DNA of 64,000 nucleotides from assembly GCA_964017065.1 (NCBI GenBank), contig OZ024787.1, positions 9,969,666-10,033,665 on the forward strand. The letters run 5' to 3'. Position numbers and translations under genes: made by a program. The notes beneath the pieces were generated by a model. The model was given only the letters and a program-made list of their open reading frames with translations, ran no database searches and was not told where the DNA came from. Of the stretch, positions 1 through 24,038 are shown in pieces. Every line of letters starts with the position of its first letter. The stretch's first letter is position 1. This stretch comes from Haliclona indistincta. Lineage: Eukaryota > Porifera > Demospongiae > Haplosclerida > Chalinidae.

Positions 1-37
<37 letters not shown>

Positions 38-183
38 CCCTCTCCCTCTCCCTCTCCCTCTCCCTCTCCCTCTCCCTCTCCCTCTCCCTCTCCCTCTCCC
101 TCTCCCTCTCCCTCTCCCTCCCTTCCTCCATCCCTCACTCCATCCATCCATCCCTCTCTCTCTCCCTCCCTTCCTCCCTCCCT
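1..183. repeat. CT-rich microsatellite
   Basis: A pure CT run of about 33 bases is followed by CTCCCT hexamers and then degenerate CCAT/CCCT repeats. It ends just before the acceptor of the first visible PICK1 exon, so it is intronic and supplies an extreme polypyrimidine tract to that acceptor. Confidence 0.9.
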
Positions 184-195
184 CTCTTAATTCAG

Positions 196-3100
196 CAATG
201 AAGAAGCTCAAGCACAAAGTTGTAGAGAGGATGAAGGACACTACAGCTGATAGTCTGGGCATCACTAGAGCTGTGCTAGTGAATGGTTAGTAGATGATAC
301 ACTTACTTGCTCATTCACTCACGTTCACTCACTCACACATTCACTGACTCACACATTCACTGACTCACACATTCACTGACTCACACATTCACTGACTCAC
401 ACATTCACTCACTCACTCACACATTCACTCACTCACACATTCACTCACTCACACATTCACTGACTCACACATTCACTCACTCACTCACACATTCACTCAC
501 TCACTCACACATTCACTGACTCACACATTCACTCACTCACACACACATTCACTCACTCACTCACTCACTCACTCACTCACTCACTCACTCACTCACACAT
601 TCACTCACCCACTCACACATTCACTCACTCACTCACTCACTCACTCACTCACTCACACATTCACTCACTCACACTCATGGATTTACCGTATTCTGTCAAG
701 CATAGTCACAACTATCAGTCATCTTTGAGCAAGATATGTTCTTACTGTACCTGGCGTTGATTAATAATGATATTTCTACAGACAAGCTACTTCAGAAGTT
801 AGACCATCTCGAACGGACCTCTAAAGTGTACGAAGGAATCGCAAATCGAGCAAGACAAGTTCTCACTCACGCCAATGAACTAGCATTGGATCACTCAGGT
901 ATTTCAAACAATCATCATTATTTTTATACATGAAAATTAAAGATTGACGGACTGCTAGTGGTTTAATGTGACCTTTGACCTTGTTTTTTTCTGTCTACAG
1001 CTTTGGGACAGGTTTTCACTAAGATCGGTATCTATGAGCAACAGCAGCACGCTAGCACAACTTTCTCAAACTTTGGCAACGTCCACAAGTTGATGGGTGA
1101 TGAGGGGAGGAAGCTAATTGCCTATGTTGGTCCAATGCTGAAGGATTTGAACACGTTCCTGAGCAAGGCTGTTCCGGATACCAGGCTGACGATAAAAAAG
1201 TACCAGGACGCTAAATTTGAGTTTCTAGCCTACTGCCTGAAAGTGAAGGAACTGGATGACGAGGAATACGAGTTTGCTGTAAGTTTAAGAAACAGTTCAC
1301 TTCATGTAATTGTAATACTAGCTACATGTAGTAGTATTGTACAATGTGTAATGATGAGGAAGGTCAACTTTACCAATACCAGTGCTTTAGATACAGTGTA
1401 CACGTAGTTTAGTACATGCTTTAGATTAAATTAGATACAGTGTAGTTAGTACATGAACATGTATAGTCAGAGCCCTGTCTCAAACAGAGGAGTACGACAA
1501 GGTCAATACAGTGGGACCTCTCTAAGGCGCACACCATTGGGACCAACAAAATTGTCCATTATAGAGAGGGTGTCCTCTGGTCAGGGGTTTATTATACATT
1601 ATGTGGGGATTCAGTAAGTGCCCATTATAGGGATGAGGGGTGTCCTCTAAGAGGGGTTCCACTGTATGCACTTTCATCCACAATGGTAATGTATTGCAGA
1701 CTGGCTTAACTCGCTAGCTGCGTGGAAGAAGTTGGCTGCTAATTTTGCTGCTGGCTGGCTACTACCATCTAAGGTGCTCGATTTAAGCTTACCACCCTAC
1801 CTTTTAGTTTTTGCAGTACAGAGAGGTGAAGGTAGAGAATCGGCTAACAAAACTAGAAAAATACCATCGTGATCAAAACAGCATTGCTGTCCTTCTTGAG
1901 TATCAGTCAATTAAGGTGGCGGTGCACTTAGTTAATATTCAACACCCACGCAACGTGTGTTTTATTAATAACTAAACTTTATAACTACAGCGATTTACAT
2001 AACAGTATGGGGGAAATAATACATGAAGCGTCTGTGGCTGCTATCTCCACTGTCGAGCAATAAATCGACGCGCTTCTAGCGCAGCAGCATGCAGCGCCAC
2101 CTTGCGCTCAGACGTACAGAGCGAATTTTCGTAATACGATCTAGATTTTTTGTTAAGGACTTTTTTCTGGTCTAGGTTTGCTGTTTTGCCGCGTTAGCAA
2201 AGGAGTATCGAAAAATCGCTCTGTACGTCTGTGCGCGCTGGAATTTGTTAGCTGTAAACGGAGTTCTTTCCGGAGCAAGCAAGCCAAACTTGAGATAGCA
2301 GCCACAGACCGGTCTATACTGGGCGAGCTCGCTGCTCCACGTTAGCTAACACTTCGTGACTGAAACTGGCTATAATCGATGTATATCGATAGACAAACAC
2401 AATGCATACTGGAGCACGCCTGTACAAAATAGCATTGCTAGAAAATAAAGCTACTTGTAAAGTTATGAATCTCATTAAATTGGCGCACCGCCACCTTAAG
2501 AAACTGTGGCTCTGGCTGAAATACACGTGAATGTCGTCAAGTCACTGTCATAGTAGATAGCTTGTTTTTGCTATTTTCAGTAGATTGTTCCGGAATATTG
2601 CTTGCGGGTATAAACAATCTTAGCTCAAGATTACGTACTTTAGTGCAATGATGATCTGTTTTAAACTATCCTGCATACATTCCAACGAACACATAGATTG
2701 TTTTTTGAGTATGTCAACATAACGTAAGCTTGTCATACTCCCTGTGTCCTCAAAGGGGTGTGATCATTGAGTTGAAAGAGGTATCCGACTAACCTGGTTA
2801 CACTTTTAAATGATAGTAGTCAAGAAAGAGTTTTACTTTCATTGTTTCTCAATCATAGCAACTTGGTCAACCACTTGCTAGAGTGATATCTGGTAATCTG
2901 GAGTATCGAGTGTTCCTGAGGTGCCGACATGCTGCGAAGACACGCTTCATGAAGCTGAGATCTGACGTACAAGTGAAGCTGCAACTACTGGACAACAAGA
3001 GAGGTACCCTAGCCCCTTTGGATCTTCACTCTTGCACTTCATTGTCCATTCTGTTACTGACACAACATACGAGAGTACAATTGTGTTTATTCTGTGTTGT

Positions 3101-4671
3101 AGCATTCTGACTTTAGTTACATGTAGGTTTAAATCGAGGTAGAGGTGTATATGGGAATTTAGGCACTGAGGGCAATGCCCGAGGTTTCAAAATTCTCATA
3201 TACACTGAAAACCGAGGTTTATAACCGGTTTAAACTATGATTTCGACTTACTTGGAAGCGAAATAGCACTGTTGTACCAGGTGCCAGCAAGCTACCCAAA
3301 TCAGGGCAAAGGATACCAATAGCAGGATAAACGGCGTTTGGTATAGTGCCTAGTGTGTTGTGGTGGCCATGTTTATCGTCACCCACACACCAAGTGACTA
3401 CGCAAGTTTGGATGCCTCGTTGCATCAAAGAGAATTTTTCATTATACCGTATAACAGGAATTTTCGTGGGAGAAATTTCCGTGAATGCGCGAGATAGAAT
3501 ATTTTCGTGAATCAGCGCTATTAGAGAGATTAAGTTGCACATCACGTGAAACTTAACGTGTACGCAGAACCTGTAATTCACGTTAGACGTTACAGGTAGC
3601 ATTTCAATGGCAATTAAGATTCGCGTTTACCTGTGCTGAGCGCTCGGGCGACTGGATAAGCAGGAAGAAGACTAGCTGTCAAAATTTTAGCTTTTGCATT
3701 CAGAGTGGATCGAAAGGTAAGCAAAACGTCATGAATAACAGCTACACAAGTCGGTAGCTATGCGCGAACTATAGCACTTCGAGCCGAGCAGTGCAGAGGC
3801 TTGATTGAATATCATACGCTCGATGAAACTATGGTCGCTCCTGTTCTTACGACTCGCCTGGGCGAAGGACAGCACGTACAAGCATTTCAACAAGTCGAGT
3901 CTGTAGAGCAGGCATCAAGCAACAGTTTAGTTTAAAGCAAACGTGGATCTGATGAAACTCAGAGCTGCAAAATGTTCAGGGAAACAGCCAACCTGTAGAA
4001 GGGGGTCTAGACGTACGTAACGGGTAAAATCAACGGGTAGCCAGCAAATTGTACCTGACTTGTAGCGCTCACGTGATCATTTACACGTTACGCGTTACAC
4101 GTACTGAGTGAAAGACGTGCAACTTAATCTCTCTATTGCCCTATCTTTGTCAACTAAAACAAGACATTCACGGATAAAATGTTTGCTAGTAGCCTGTACT
4201 TCTACTGTACGAAAATTTCTCTCGCAAACATTTCTCGCTATACGGTAGTTTAAAACTATGTATCAAATTTATATCTTCCTCTTTTGTTTATCTTTGTGCT
4301 CTCTTAATTCTTTTTCTATCTTAGTGCAAGATCTGGCTTTTCAGTTAGAGCGTTTGGTTGCTGGTATGTATGTGTACACTCGACAGTGCTACAAGATACT
4401 GAAACCAGCCGCTGTCTTCCCAATTGAGGTGCAGCTAGGAGTCGACCTTCTTCCTTCCAGGAAGGAGACAACAGAGGAGGAAGAAGATAACGATGAAGCT
4501 TTACTGGGTACCAATGGAGAAATTGTTGTCGGTGATGAAAAGAAAGAGAACGTCAAGGAAGAGGAAGAAAAGAAGGAGGGAGAGGAGAAAGAAGAAAAGA
4601 AGGAGGGAGAGGAGAAAGAGGAAGAAAAGGAGACCAAAGTAGTTGAAGGAGAATTGATAGCACTCAATTGA
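196..4671 (+). CDS. PICK1: PICK1 orthologue, 3' part: BAR (AH) domain and acidic tail
   Basis: PICK1 is a membrane-curving PDZ-BAR scaffold that traffics receptors. Visible exons: 196-285, 782-898, 1001-1278, 2859-3003 and 4325-4671. Their phases agree and they encode 324 residues to a TGA stop. The PDZ-coding 5' exons must lie left of the window. The match to vertebrate PICK1 is collinear through the whole BAR domain, including the conserved blocks PDTRLTIKKY, YCLKVKE, DDEEY and VFPIEV. The C-terminus is a Glu/Lys-rich tail of about 70 residues, longer than but analogous to the acidic tail of mammalian PICK1. Introns 1279-2858 and 3004-4324 hold transposon-derived repeats. Two decayed copies of this gene lie downstream, at 10.56-11.4 and 22.75-23.8 kb. 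Identity is secure from BAR-domain collinearity; the PDZ part cannot be checked here. Confidence 0.9.
307..677 (+). repeat. ACTC / ACACATTC minisatellite
   Basis: Irregular array of ACTC tetramers broken by ACACATTCACTG units, lying wholly in the PICK1 intron between exons 196-285 and 782-898. No spacers and no coding signal. Confidence 0.9.
1817..1915 (+). other. Possible 33-codon cassette exon in the PICK1 BAR domain
   Basis: A stretch bounded by a TTTTTGCAG acceptor and an AAG/GTGG donor is exactly 99 nt, open, and phase 0 on both sides. It could therefore be included between PICK1 exons 1001-1278 and 2859-3003 without shifting frame. It would insert a charged, heptad-like helix starting YREVKVENRL between the EYEFA and QLGQPL segments, which are contiguous in vertebrate PICK1. 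The donor sits exactly at the edge of a TTAA-flanked MITE, so it may have been created by that insertion. It could also be a chance open stretch. Confidence 0.3.
1915..2495. mobile_element. MITE with TTAA target duplication (piggyBac-like)
   Basis: About 581 bp bounded by inverted GGTGGCGGTGC(A/G)C ends and directly flanked by TTAA at 1911-1914 and 2496-2499. TTAA duplication is the hallmark of piggyBac-type transposition. No transposase ORF is present, so it is non-autonomous. It lies in a PICK1 intron. Confidence 0.75.
3445..4247. repeat. Interrupted foldback repeat with TACCGTA ends
   Basis: The left end TACCGTATAACAGG is mirrored by TACGGTA at the right end. Internal inverted segments are also visible: AGAGAGATTAAGTTGCAC near 3522 and its reverse complement near 4118. 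It fills most of the last PICK1 intron. Related TACCGTA-type repeats occur at 27308-27505 and 28470-29247. Confidence 0.55.
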
Positions 4672-5028
4672 ATGTATTTACTGTTCATCAATAATTATTA
4701 ATTTTTTCAAAACAGAATTATTTCCTCTCCACATGCTTCATCTGCAGCTGACTCAAGATCATCATTATCATGCTCATCAATCACATTCCTTCTGTAATTT
4801 AAAAAGTTCATCATCATCGTTTGAGAGTGTTTTTTATAGTTGTAACGGTGAGGGATAGTAAAACAAAGCTACGACGTCTAGCTAGAGACTGGGGTAAGCT
4901 AATTCATCGCGTCTGCAGCGCACAAGGTATGTGTTCTAAGATTATTCTTGCAAGGTAAAGCCCGCGCGCGAGTATTATTTGCTAGTGCTAGGTTGATTGA
5001 TCATCATACGTGTGCGGAACAAGCAACC
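4672..5028 (+). promoter_or_regulatory. PICK1-RTK1 intergenic region, likely RTK promoter
   Basis: Only 357 bp separate the PICK1 stop from the RTK1 start. The stretch closely resembles the one upstream of RTK2 (about 11400-11785), including the segment leading into CATACGTGTGCGGAAC just before the start codon. Retention in both duplicates is compatible with promoter function, but no specific factor site is recognised. Confidence 0.35.
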
Positions 5029-9332
<4,304 letters not shown>

Positions 9333-10560
9333 CAACAACACTGTGTTCAAACAAAACTATAAATAATAGTTAGAGAGCGCATCCGAGGATTAGCCTCGTA
9401 CCCAGGCTCTTTCACGGAAAAGAGCCTGGTACAGACTGTCTGCGCATGCTCCATAGCATCGTACCCAGTCACATTTGCCCCACTTTTGTTGGGCGATTGG
9501 ATATTCTCGTTACACGTCCGTGACATGCTAGTCCTTTCTTTGGCGCGGTCATAGGCGTTCAGCAAGCATTGCATCGTTTGCTAGCGATTCTTCACACTCG
9601 CAAACGTCTAGGAATGCGTGCAAGAGCTTTCTAAGGAGTAATTTGCGAGAACAAAATCTTGTGACGGTATGTCTCCCCGCCCCTTAATCATCTCGCCCAC
9701 GTTATCACGTTTTATTGCCACTTAAAATTGTTAATATGCGCGCGTGCGTAGACAGTCTGTACCAGGCCCTTTATCAAAGGGACAGGGTACGAGGCTAATC
9801 CGAGGATCTACGCGATTTAGAAGCCCAAGAGCCGTTGCTATATAGCGTCCGAGCGTAGCGAGGGCGCTATGGTAACGGCGCGAGGGCTTCTACATCGCGT
9901 AGATCCGATTGGATGGGCTGTCTAACTGATTTAGACCATAGCAACAGCAAACAGAAACGACGCGAACGACGAGCAACTTGGAGCAAGGACACGCGAGCGC
10001 TGTTAAAATTATTCAGTAGAACTCCGCGCACAGAACCGTAATCTGCGCCGTGTGTTGGGATTCCATTATGAAGTCGCGGCAGTGGCGGGATTCCATTATG
10101 AGATTTATGGACCCGCAGCTACGCAACCTGATTGGTCAACATCGCTTAGCTGTGGTCTAAGTCTGTTTATATTTTTAAATAGTCAAAGATTTGATAGATT
10201 GCTAGCCTACAATTGTGTGGATGAGTTACACTATTTTTATATTATTTGCATTCAATTGTGCATCAGTTATTTAGCAAATTAAACTTAGTACAGTAACAGT
10301 AGTGATATTTTTAAGCAATGAAGAAACTGCTATCAACAGGCAAAATTTTATGTACACCCAGAATTTATCGTCTAGGAGAATGCAACCGTAAAAACTATTA
10401 TTGACGACATTGTCATCATATTTCAATTGCATGGTACCATGTATATTACCATTATTACAACTCAAAAACAAGCAACCATGTAACTGAATAAATTAGGTTC
10501 ACTGACTATTTCATGTCTACATTTGCATGTGATCTCTGACCTTATTCTTCTTCACTGCAG
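9333..10560. repeat. Repeat-rich intergenic region after RTK1
   Basis: Holds an element of about 415 bp with inverted ends GGATTAGCCTCGTACCC (9387-9403) and its complement (9785-9801). Immediately after it lies a palindrome whose arms are GGATCTACGCGAT...AGCCC at 9803-9825 and its near-complement at 9885-9907. A short direct repeat, GGGATTCCATTATGA, occurs twice near 10056-10100. No gene is recognised. Confidence 0.6.
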
Positions 10561-11399
10561 CTTTAATTGACATGGATTTTTATCAAGACCAGTGCCTACA
10601 GTATTGCAAACAACAACAGCATCCTATAGTATACTAGCAATCTACACGAGTTAATGGGTGACGAACGAAAAACTGGTCCTGTACTCGTAGCAGTTACACA
10701 AATACATGTAATTCACATCATCCAGTGCATATTCCTGGTAGGTGCAGATATAAATTTACTTCATGAAACTAAAAATTATCAAATGTACTTTCAAGTGAAA
10801 CTACAACTGTTGGACAGCGGTGAACTTGACTTCCGTTATTAATAATAATTATAATTATAGCCTTTACAACTTGTTGTTTTCTTCATGCTTTAGCCACCTC
10901 TCTTAAGCTTCTTTCTCTAGTTATTATAGTTCAGGAGCTAGCATTTCAGTATTCCTACAGCGAATATAGTTGCTGAGATGCACTTGTACACTCATCTTAC
11001 TTTAAGATTCTTGGCTATATCTGGCAGCAGCAACTACTGGACAACGTTACAAGTTAAGAGTGGTACACTAGCCCCTGTGGGTCTTCAATTTTGCTCTTCA
11101 TTGTCCATTCTGTTACTTTAACGTACTGACACAACACAATACTGTTAAGAGTACAAATGTGTTTCAGTATTCTCTGTATTGCATGATTCTGACTTTAGTT
11201 ACATAAGTACAACTATTTTATATCTTCCTCTTTTGTTGAAGTGAAAGAGAACGTCAAGAAAGAATGAAAGAAGTGAAAGAGAACGTCAAGAAAGAATGAA
11301 AGAAGGAGGGAGAGAAGAAATTAAAGAAGTAAAGAAGGAGGAGAAAGAGGAAGAAAAGGAGACCAAAGTAGTCGAAGGAGAATTGATAGCACTCAATTG
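10561..11399 (+). pseudogene. Decayed PICK1 copy 1
   Basis: Collinear remnants of PICK1 are visible. Positions 10561-10690 resemble exon 1001-1278 but carry stops and frameshifts. Positions 11030-11210 resemble the end of exon 2859-3003 and its following intron. Positions 11215-11399 resemble the acidic-tail exon and end in the same ELIALN codons before TGA. An internal duplication of GAAAGAGAACGTCAAGAAAG has occurred in the tail. The copy lies between RTK1 and RTK2, as expected if a PICK1-RTK unit was duplicated in tandem and this PICK1 then decayed. Confidence 0.75.
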
Positions 11400-11785
11400 A
11401 ATGTTCATCAACATTTTTTTCAAAAACAGAATTATTTCCTCTCCACATGCATCATCTGCAGCTGATCATTATCATGCTTAAAAATCACATTCCTTCTGTA
11501 ATTTAAAAGTTCATCATCATCATGATCAATGTATTTGAACTCGTTTGAGAAGCTTGTTCACATTGCACATCAGTGGTGTTTATAGTTGCATGTAACGGTG
11601 AGGTGTAGTATAACATAGCTACGACAGACAGAGACTGGGATAAGCTAATTTATCACGTGTCTACCGGCAGCGCACAAGATACGTGTTCTAAGATTATTAA
11701 GCTCTTTTTCTCCCGCGCCCGCGAGTATCTTATTTGCTAGTGCGAGGTAAATAATGATCATTATACGTGTGCGGAACATGTAACG

Positions 11786-20627
<8,842 letters not shown>

Positions 20628-20643
<16 letters not shown>

Positions 20644-22228
20644 AATCAACCACACTTTGAAAGTTCAAGTTACAGAATTGCACTAATAAAACTTGGTACA
20701 CATGTTGGGTAGAGTAAGGTTATTACTGTCCTGAAATAAAAGTGATCTATGATGAATGGCTTCTGAGATATAGCCAATTAACTATCGGACTTTTTAACGA
20801 AAATGCCTTCGCTAGCTGTTACTCATGTCATTGTAACTTTTTATCAGAACATTTCTACATCATGAGGCTAGTACCATCTTATAGCTCATGAAACTGGCTT
20901 TCACATGAAATGTTGTAAGGCTTCATTTTCAAAATTTATTAATTAATTAACAGGTTGTTAAACTTTGACCTACGATTTCTAAAAAAACGCGTCCTGAATT
21001 TTTTTGTTGTGAATGTATAATCATGCCACACTATTGGTCTATCATTTGCCAGAGTTTAGTTTTGGGACCAGCACGGGCTACAGAAATATGTCTAACGAGA
21101 TTTGAATAATCGGCTAATAAGAACCAATATCATGGTAAAAACAAACATGCGAGTGTACAATTTGTAATAAAAATTGATCATTGCCCTGCACGTGCAGTGT
21201 GTTGAGTGTTGCTATCCATGTGACATTTTAAATATTGGTTTATAGCTCAAATCTCAAAAATATATTACCTAGTCTATATTGAAAGAAGTACATACACTAT
21301 CTGTGCACTATAGTTATTTTCTTGTCACTAGTTACTGCTATGGCCATGGGTGTGCCAACAATAAGCATTAAAAGGATGTTTAGTAAAAATAACCCTGAAC
21401 TTGAGTGAGAGCAAACAGTGCAAATGAGCCTGAGCGAGCACATCTTGTGAACCTATCTGACCAGTACAATCATCTAACAGGAGGCTTGAAAATCAAACTA
21501 GAGTTCAATACAGCCCTGTAGTTAATCAATTCATGGGTCTCCAAAACAATGAGAAGTTAATCTCAATACATCATCAAGTAAGCATTGAAAGGGTTAATTT
21601 TCTACAGATTTTTCATATAGTTTCAACATTAATGTTATTAAACATCTAATAATAAGCTTTAGCAGTATTATAGTCACAAATGAACTGTTTTGTTACAAAT
21701 TGTACACTCGTATGTTTGTTTTTACCATGATATTGGTTCTTATTAGCCGATTATTCATATCTCGTTAGACATATTTCTGTAGCCCGTGCTGGTCCCAAAA
21801 CTAAACTCTGGCTAATGATAGACCAATAGTGTGGCATGATTATACATTCACAACAAAAAAATTCAGGACGCGTTTTTTTAGAAACCGTAGGTCAAAGTTT
21901 AACAACCTGTTAATTAATTAATAAATTTTGAAAATGAAGCCTTACAACATTTCATGTGAAAGCCAGTTTCATGACCTATAAGATGGTACTAGCCTCATGA
22001 TGTAGAAATGTTCTGATAAAAAGTTACAATGACATGAGTAACAGTTAGCGAAGGCATTTTCGTTAAAATGTCAGATAGTTAATTGGCTATATCTCAGAAG
22101 CCATTCATCATAGATCACTTTTATTTCAGGACAGTAATAACCTTACTCTACCCAACATGTGTACCAAGATTAGTGCAATTCTGTAACTTGAACTTTCAAA
22201 GTGTGGTTGATTTCATATGGAATGACCC
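20628..22228. mobile_element. 1.6-kb foldback transposon inserted at the RTK2 stop
   Basis: The termini GGGTCATTCCATATGAAATC are inverted at both ends. The arms run 20628-21168 and 21693-22228, about 540 bp each and nearly identical, around a non-coding centre of about 520 bp. A 4-bp ACCT duplication flanks it (20624-20627 and 22229-22232). Removing the element restores sequence collinear with the RTK1 terminus (codons for a D-L-H-x-Q-Y-M end), so the insertion is later than the RTK duplication. No transposase is encoded. Confidence 0.9.
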
Positions 22229-22749
22229 ACCTACATCAACAGTACATGTGACAATGCTGTTTTCGAACAAAAACTCAGTATGTTTTGTACCTTACTCCAT
22301 GTCTGTAGTAAAGTAACACATTTTGTTAACAAGTATGAATATTGATCACTTTTGTAAGGTTCTCACATTTGCTCAAAATAATTTGCCTTTAAATGCATAG
22401 CGAACTACACGAATTTTGATGTATAGGGATTCTGGACAATGAAAAAATTTATATACAATGGTTGTACACTAACATGTAGAGTTTGTTACCAAAGAGTATT
22501 CCGGCAACTGTGATAACCGCACGATGTTGGTTATGGTGTATATGGTGTTAGTCATAATCGACAATAGTGACAATAGACGTTACGCAATAGTGAGTATGAT
22601 TAGCAAGTATGTGTTCAGTATTCAAGCAATTTGAAAAAAATTACATTGTAATCTTCAATAAGTACATATTTTGGGCCTATAGATTTGTCTATGAAAAGGT
22701 GTTTGCTTAGTGTAGTCTTTAAACCATAATATATTTTCTATCAAAAGCG
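22229..22749. other. Displaced RTK2 3' flank
   Basis: The first bases continue the ancestral RTK2 terminus, separated from the gene by the foldback. The rest is AT-rich with no recognised gene. Confidence 0.45.
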
Positions 22750-23771
22750 TTGAGATTGGTTTCACTAAGATCAGTGTTTACAAAATAATCAAACAACATG
22801 CTACGTATAGTTAAAACACTACCTTCAGAAACTCAGATAATGCTCACAAGTTCACAACTCGGAAGGTGATAAGGGGAACTAGTCACATACGTTGGTCTGA
22901 TGCTGAGAGATAAATTATAAACATGTTCCTGAACAATGCAGTTCCTGATACCGAATTGATGATAAGCAGTACCCTAGGACACAATAATATGTTTGAGTCT
23001 TAAATAATTTCTTAAAAGGGAGTGTCCATGCAGACCATTGTCTTAAAAGAGGTATATACTAAACTGGCTACATACATGCACTCGTACTTTTAAATCACCG
23101 CTGGTAGTGCAAAAAAGTTTGCTTGTTTTACTTACATACTCTAATTTGGAGATTGTTCCCGAGGTGCGGACACACTACATGAAGCTAATATCAGAATGTA
23201 CAAGTAAAACTACTAGTTTTAGTCAAACTACAACTGTAAACTATGATTCATCTCTCTCTTCTTTAGATCTTCGGCTTTGCACTTTATTGTCCATACTGCT
23301 ACATAAAACATAAAAACGGAAAATTCTATTCTTCCATTGTAGCATATTTTACTCACTGTTACATCATAATTGAAATTGAATCAAATATTATTATTATTTT
23401 TATTATTATTATTATTATTATTATTGATAAAGCTATGATGTCCACAATAGATAAATTTAACAGTTAAAAAAAAAAAAATCAAATAATACCTTTCTCTTAT
23501 TGTTTAATCTTTTATTCTCTACTTCAGTCTTCTTTTTCTCTGGTTTATCTAGGTTTTTTTGTTGCGCAACACAAAATTATAATTTTTACCTGGAGTGTTG
23601 CACTGTGCATTTTCCAGTCATAATGCAATGCAAATTTGAATCTGTTCCATCTTTTCTGGTGAAGAAGAATAGGAGAACATCAAAGAAACGAAGGAGGAAG
23701 AGAAGAAAGAAGTAAAGGAGGAACGGAAGGAGATCAAAATAGTCGAAAGAGAATTGATAGCACTGAACTGA
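22750..23771 (+). pseudogene. Decayed PICK1 copy 2
   Basis: Collinear fragments of PICK1: 22750-22985 resembles exon 1001-1278 (the GGTTTCACTAAGATCAGTGT region and the GTTCCTGA(T/A)AC block), 23150-23300 resembles exon 2859-3003 plus intron, and 23600-23771 resembles the acidic-tail exon, ending in ATTGATAGCACTGAACTGA. Multiple frameshifts and stops rule out function. It marks the start of a third PICK1-RTK unit whose RTK is absent; the sulfatase gene follows instead. Confidence 0.7.
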
Positions 23772-24038
23772 CTTCCTTTAATGCTCATCACTATTTGCAT
23801 ACAGAGAACCCTAGGAATTCCAGTTCCTGATGCGATAGGTGGGTCTGGCCCGTGAGACTAAGTCGACTTTGCATTAGCACATCAGTGCAGTACAAGTTGC
23901 AGTAACTAGCTGGCTAAGGTGCTGGCTATACATGAATTCAGTTGAATCACATGACTCACATGACTCTAGATCTACCAATGAATATGAGTATGCCAAGACA
24001 CCTGATTCTATACTAGACTGTGCTTGGAAGAGCTAGCT

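Noticed and set aside
307..677. Possible CRISPR-like array
   Set aside because: Simple ACTC repeats with no unique spacers, in an intron of a eukaryotic gene.
4389..4691. Minus-strand Ser/Phe-rich open frame
   Set aside because: Antisense of the Glu/Lys-rich PICK1 tail exon.
24024..24038. Sulfatase start at an in-frame TTG five codons upstream
   Set aside because: Eukaryotic initiation at ATG 24039 gives a clean signal peptide; the TTG extension adds charged residues in front of it.
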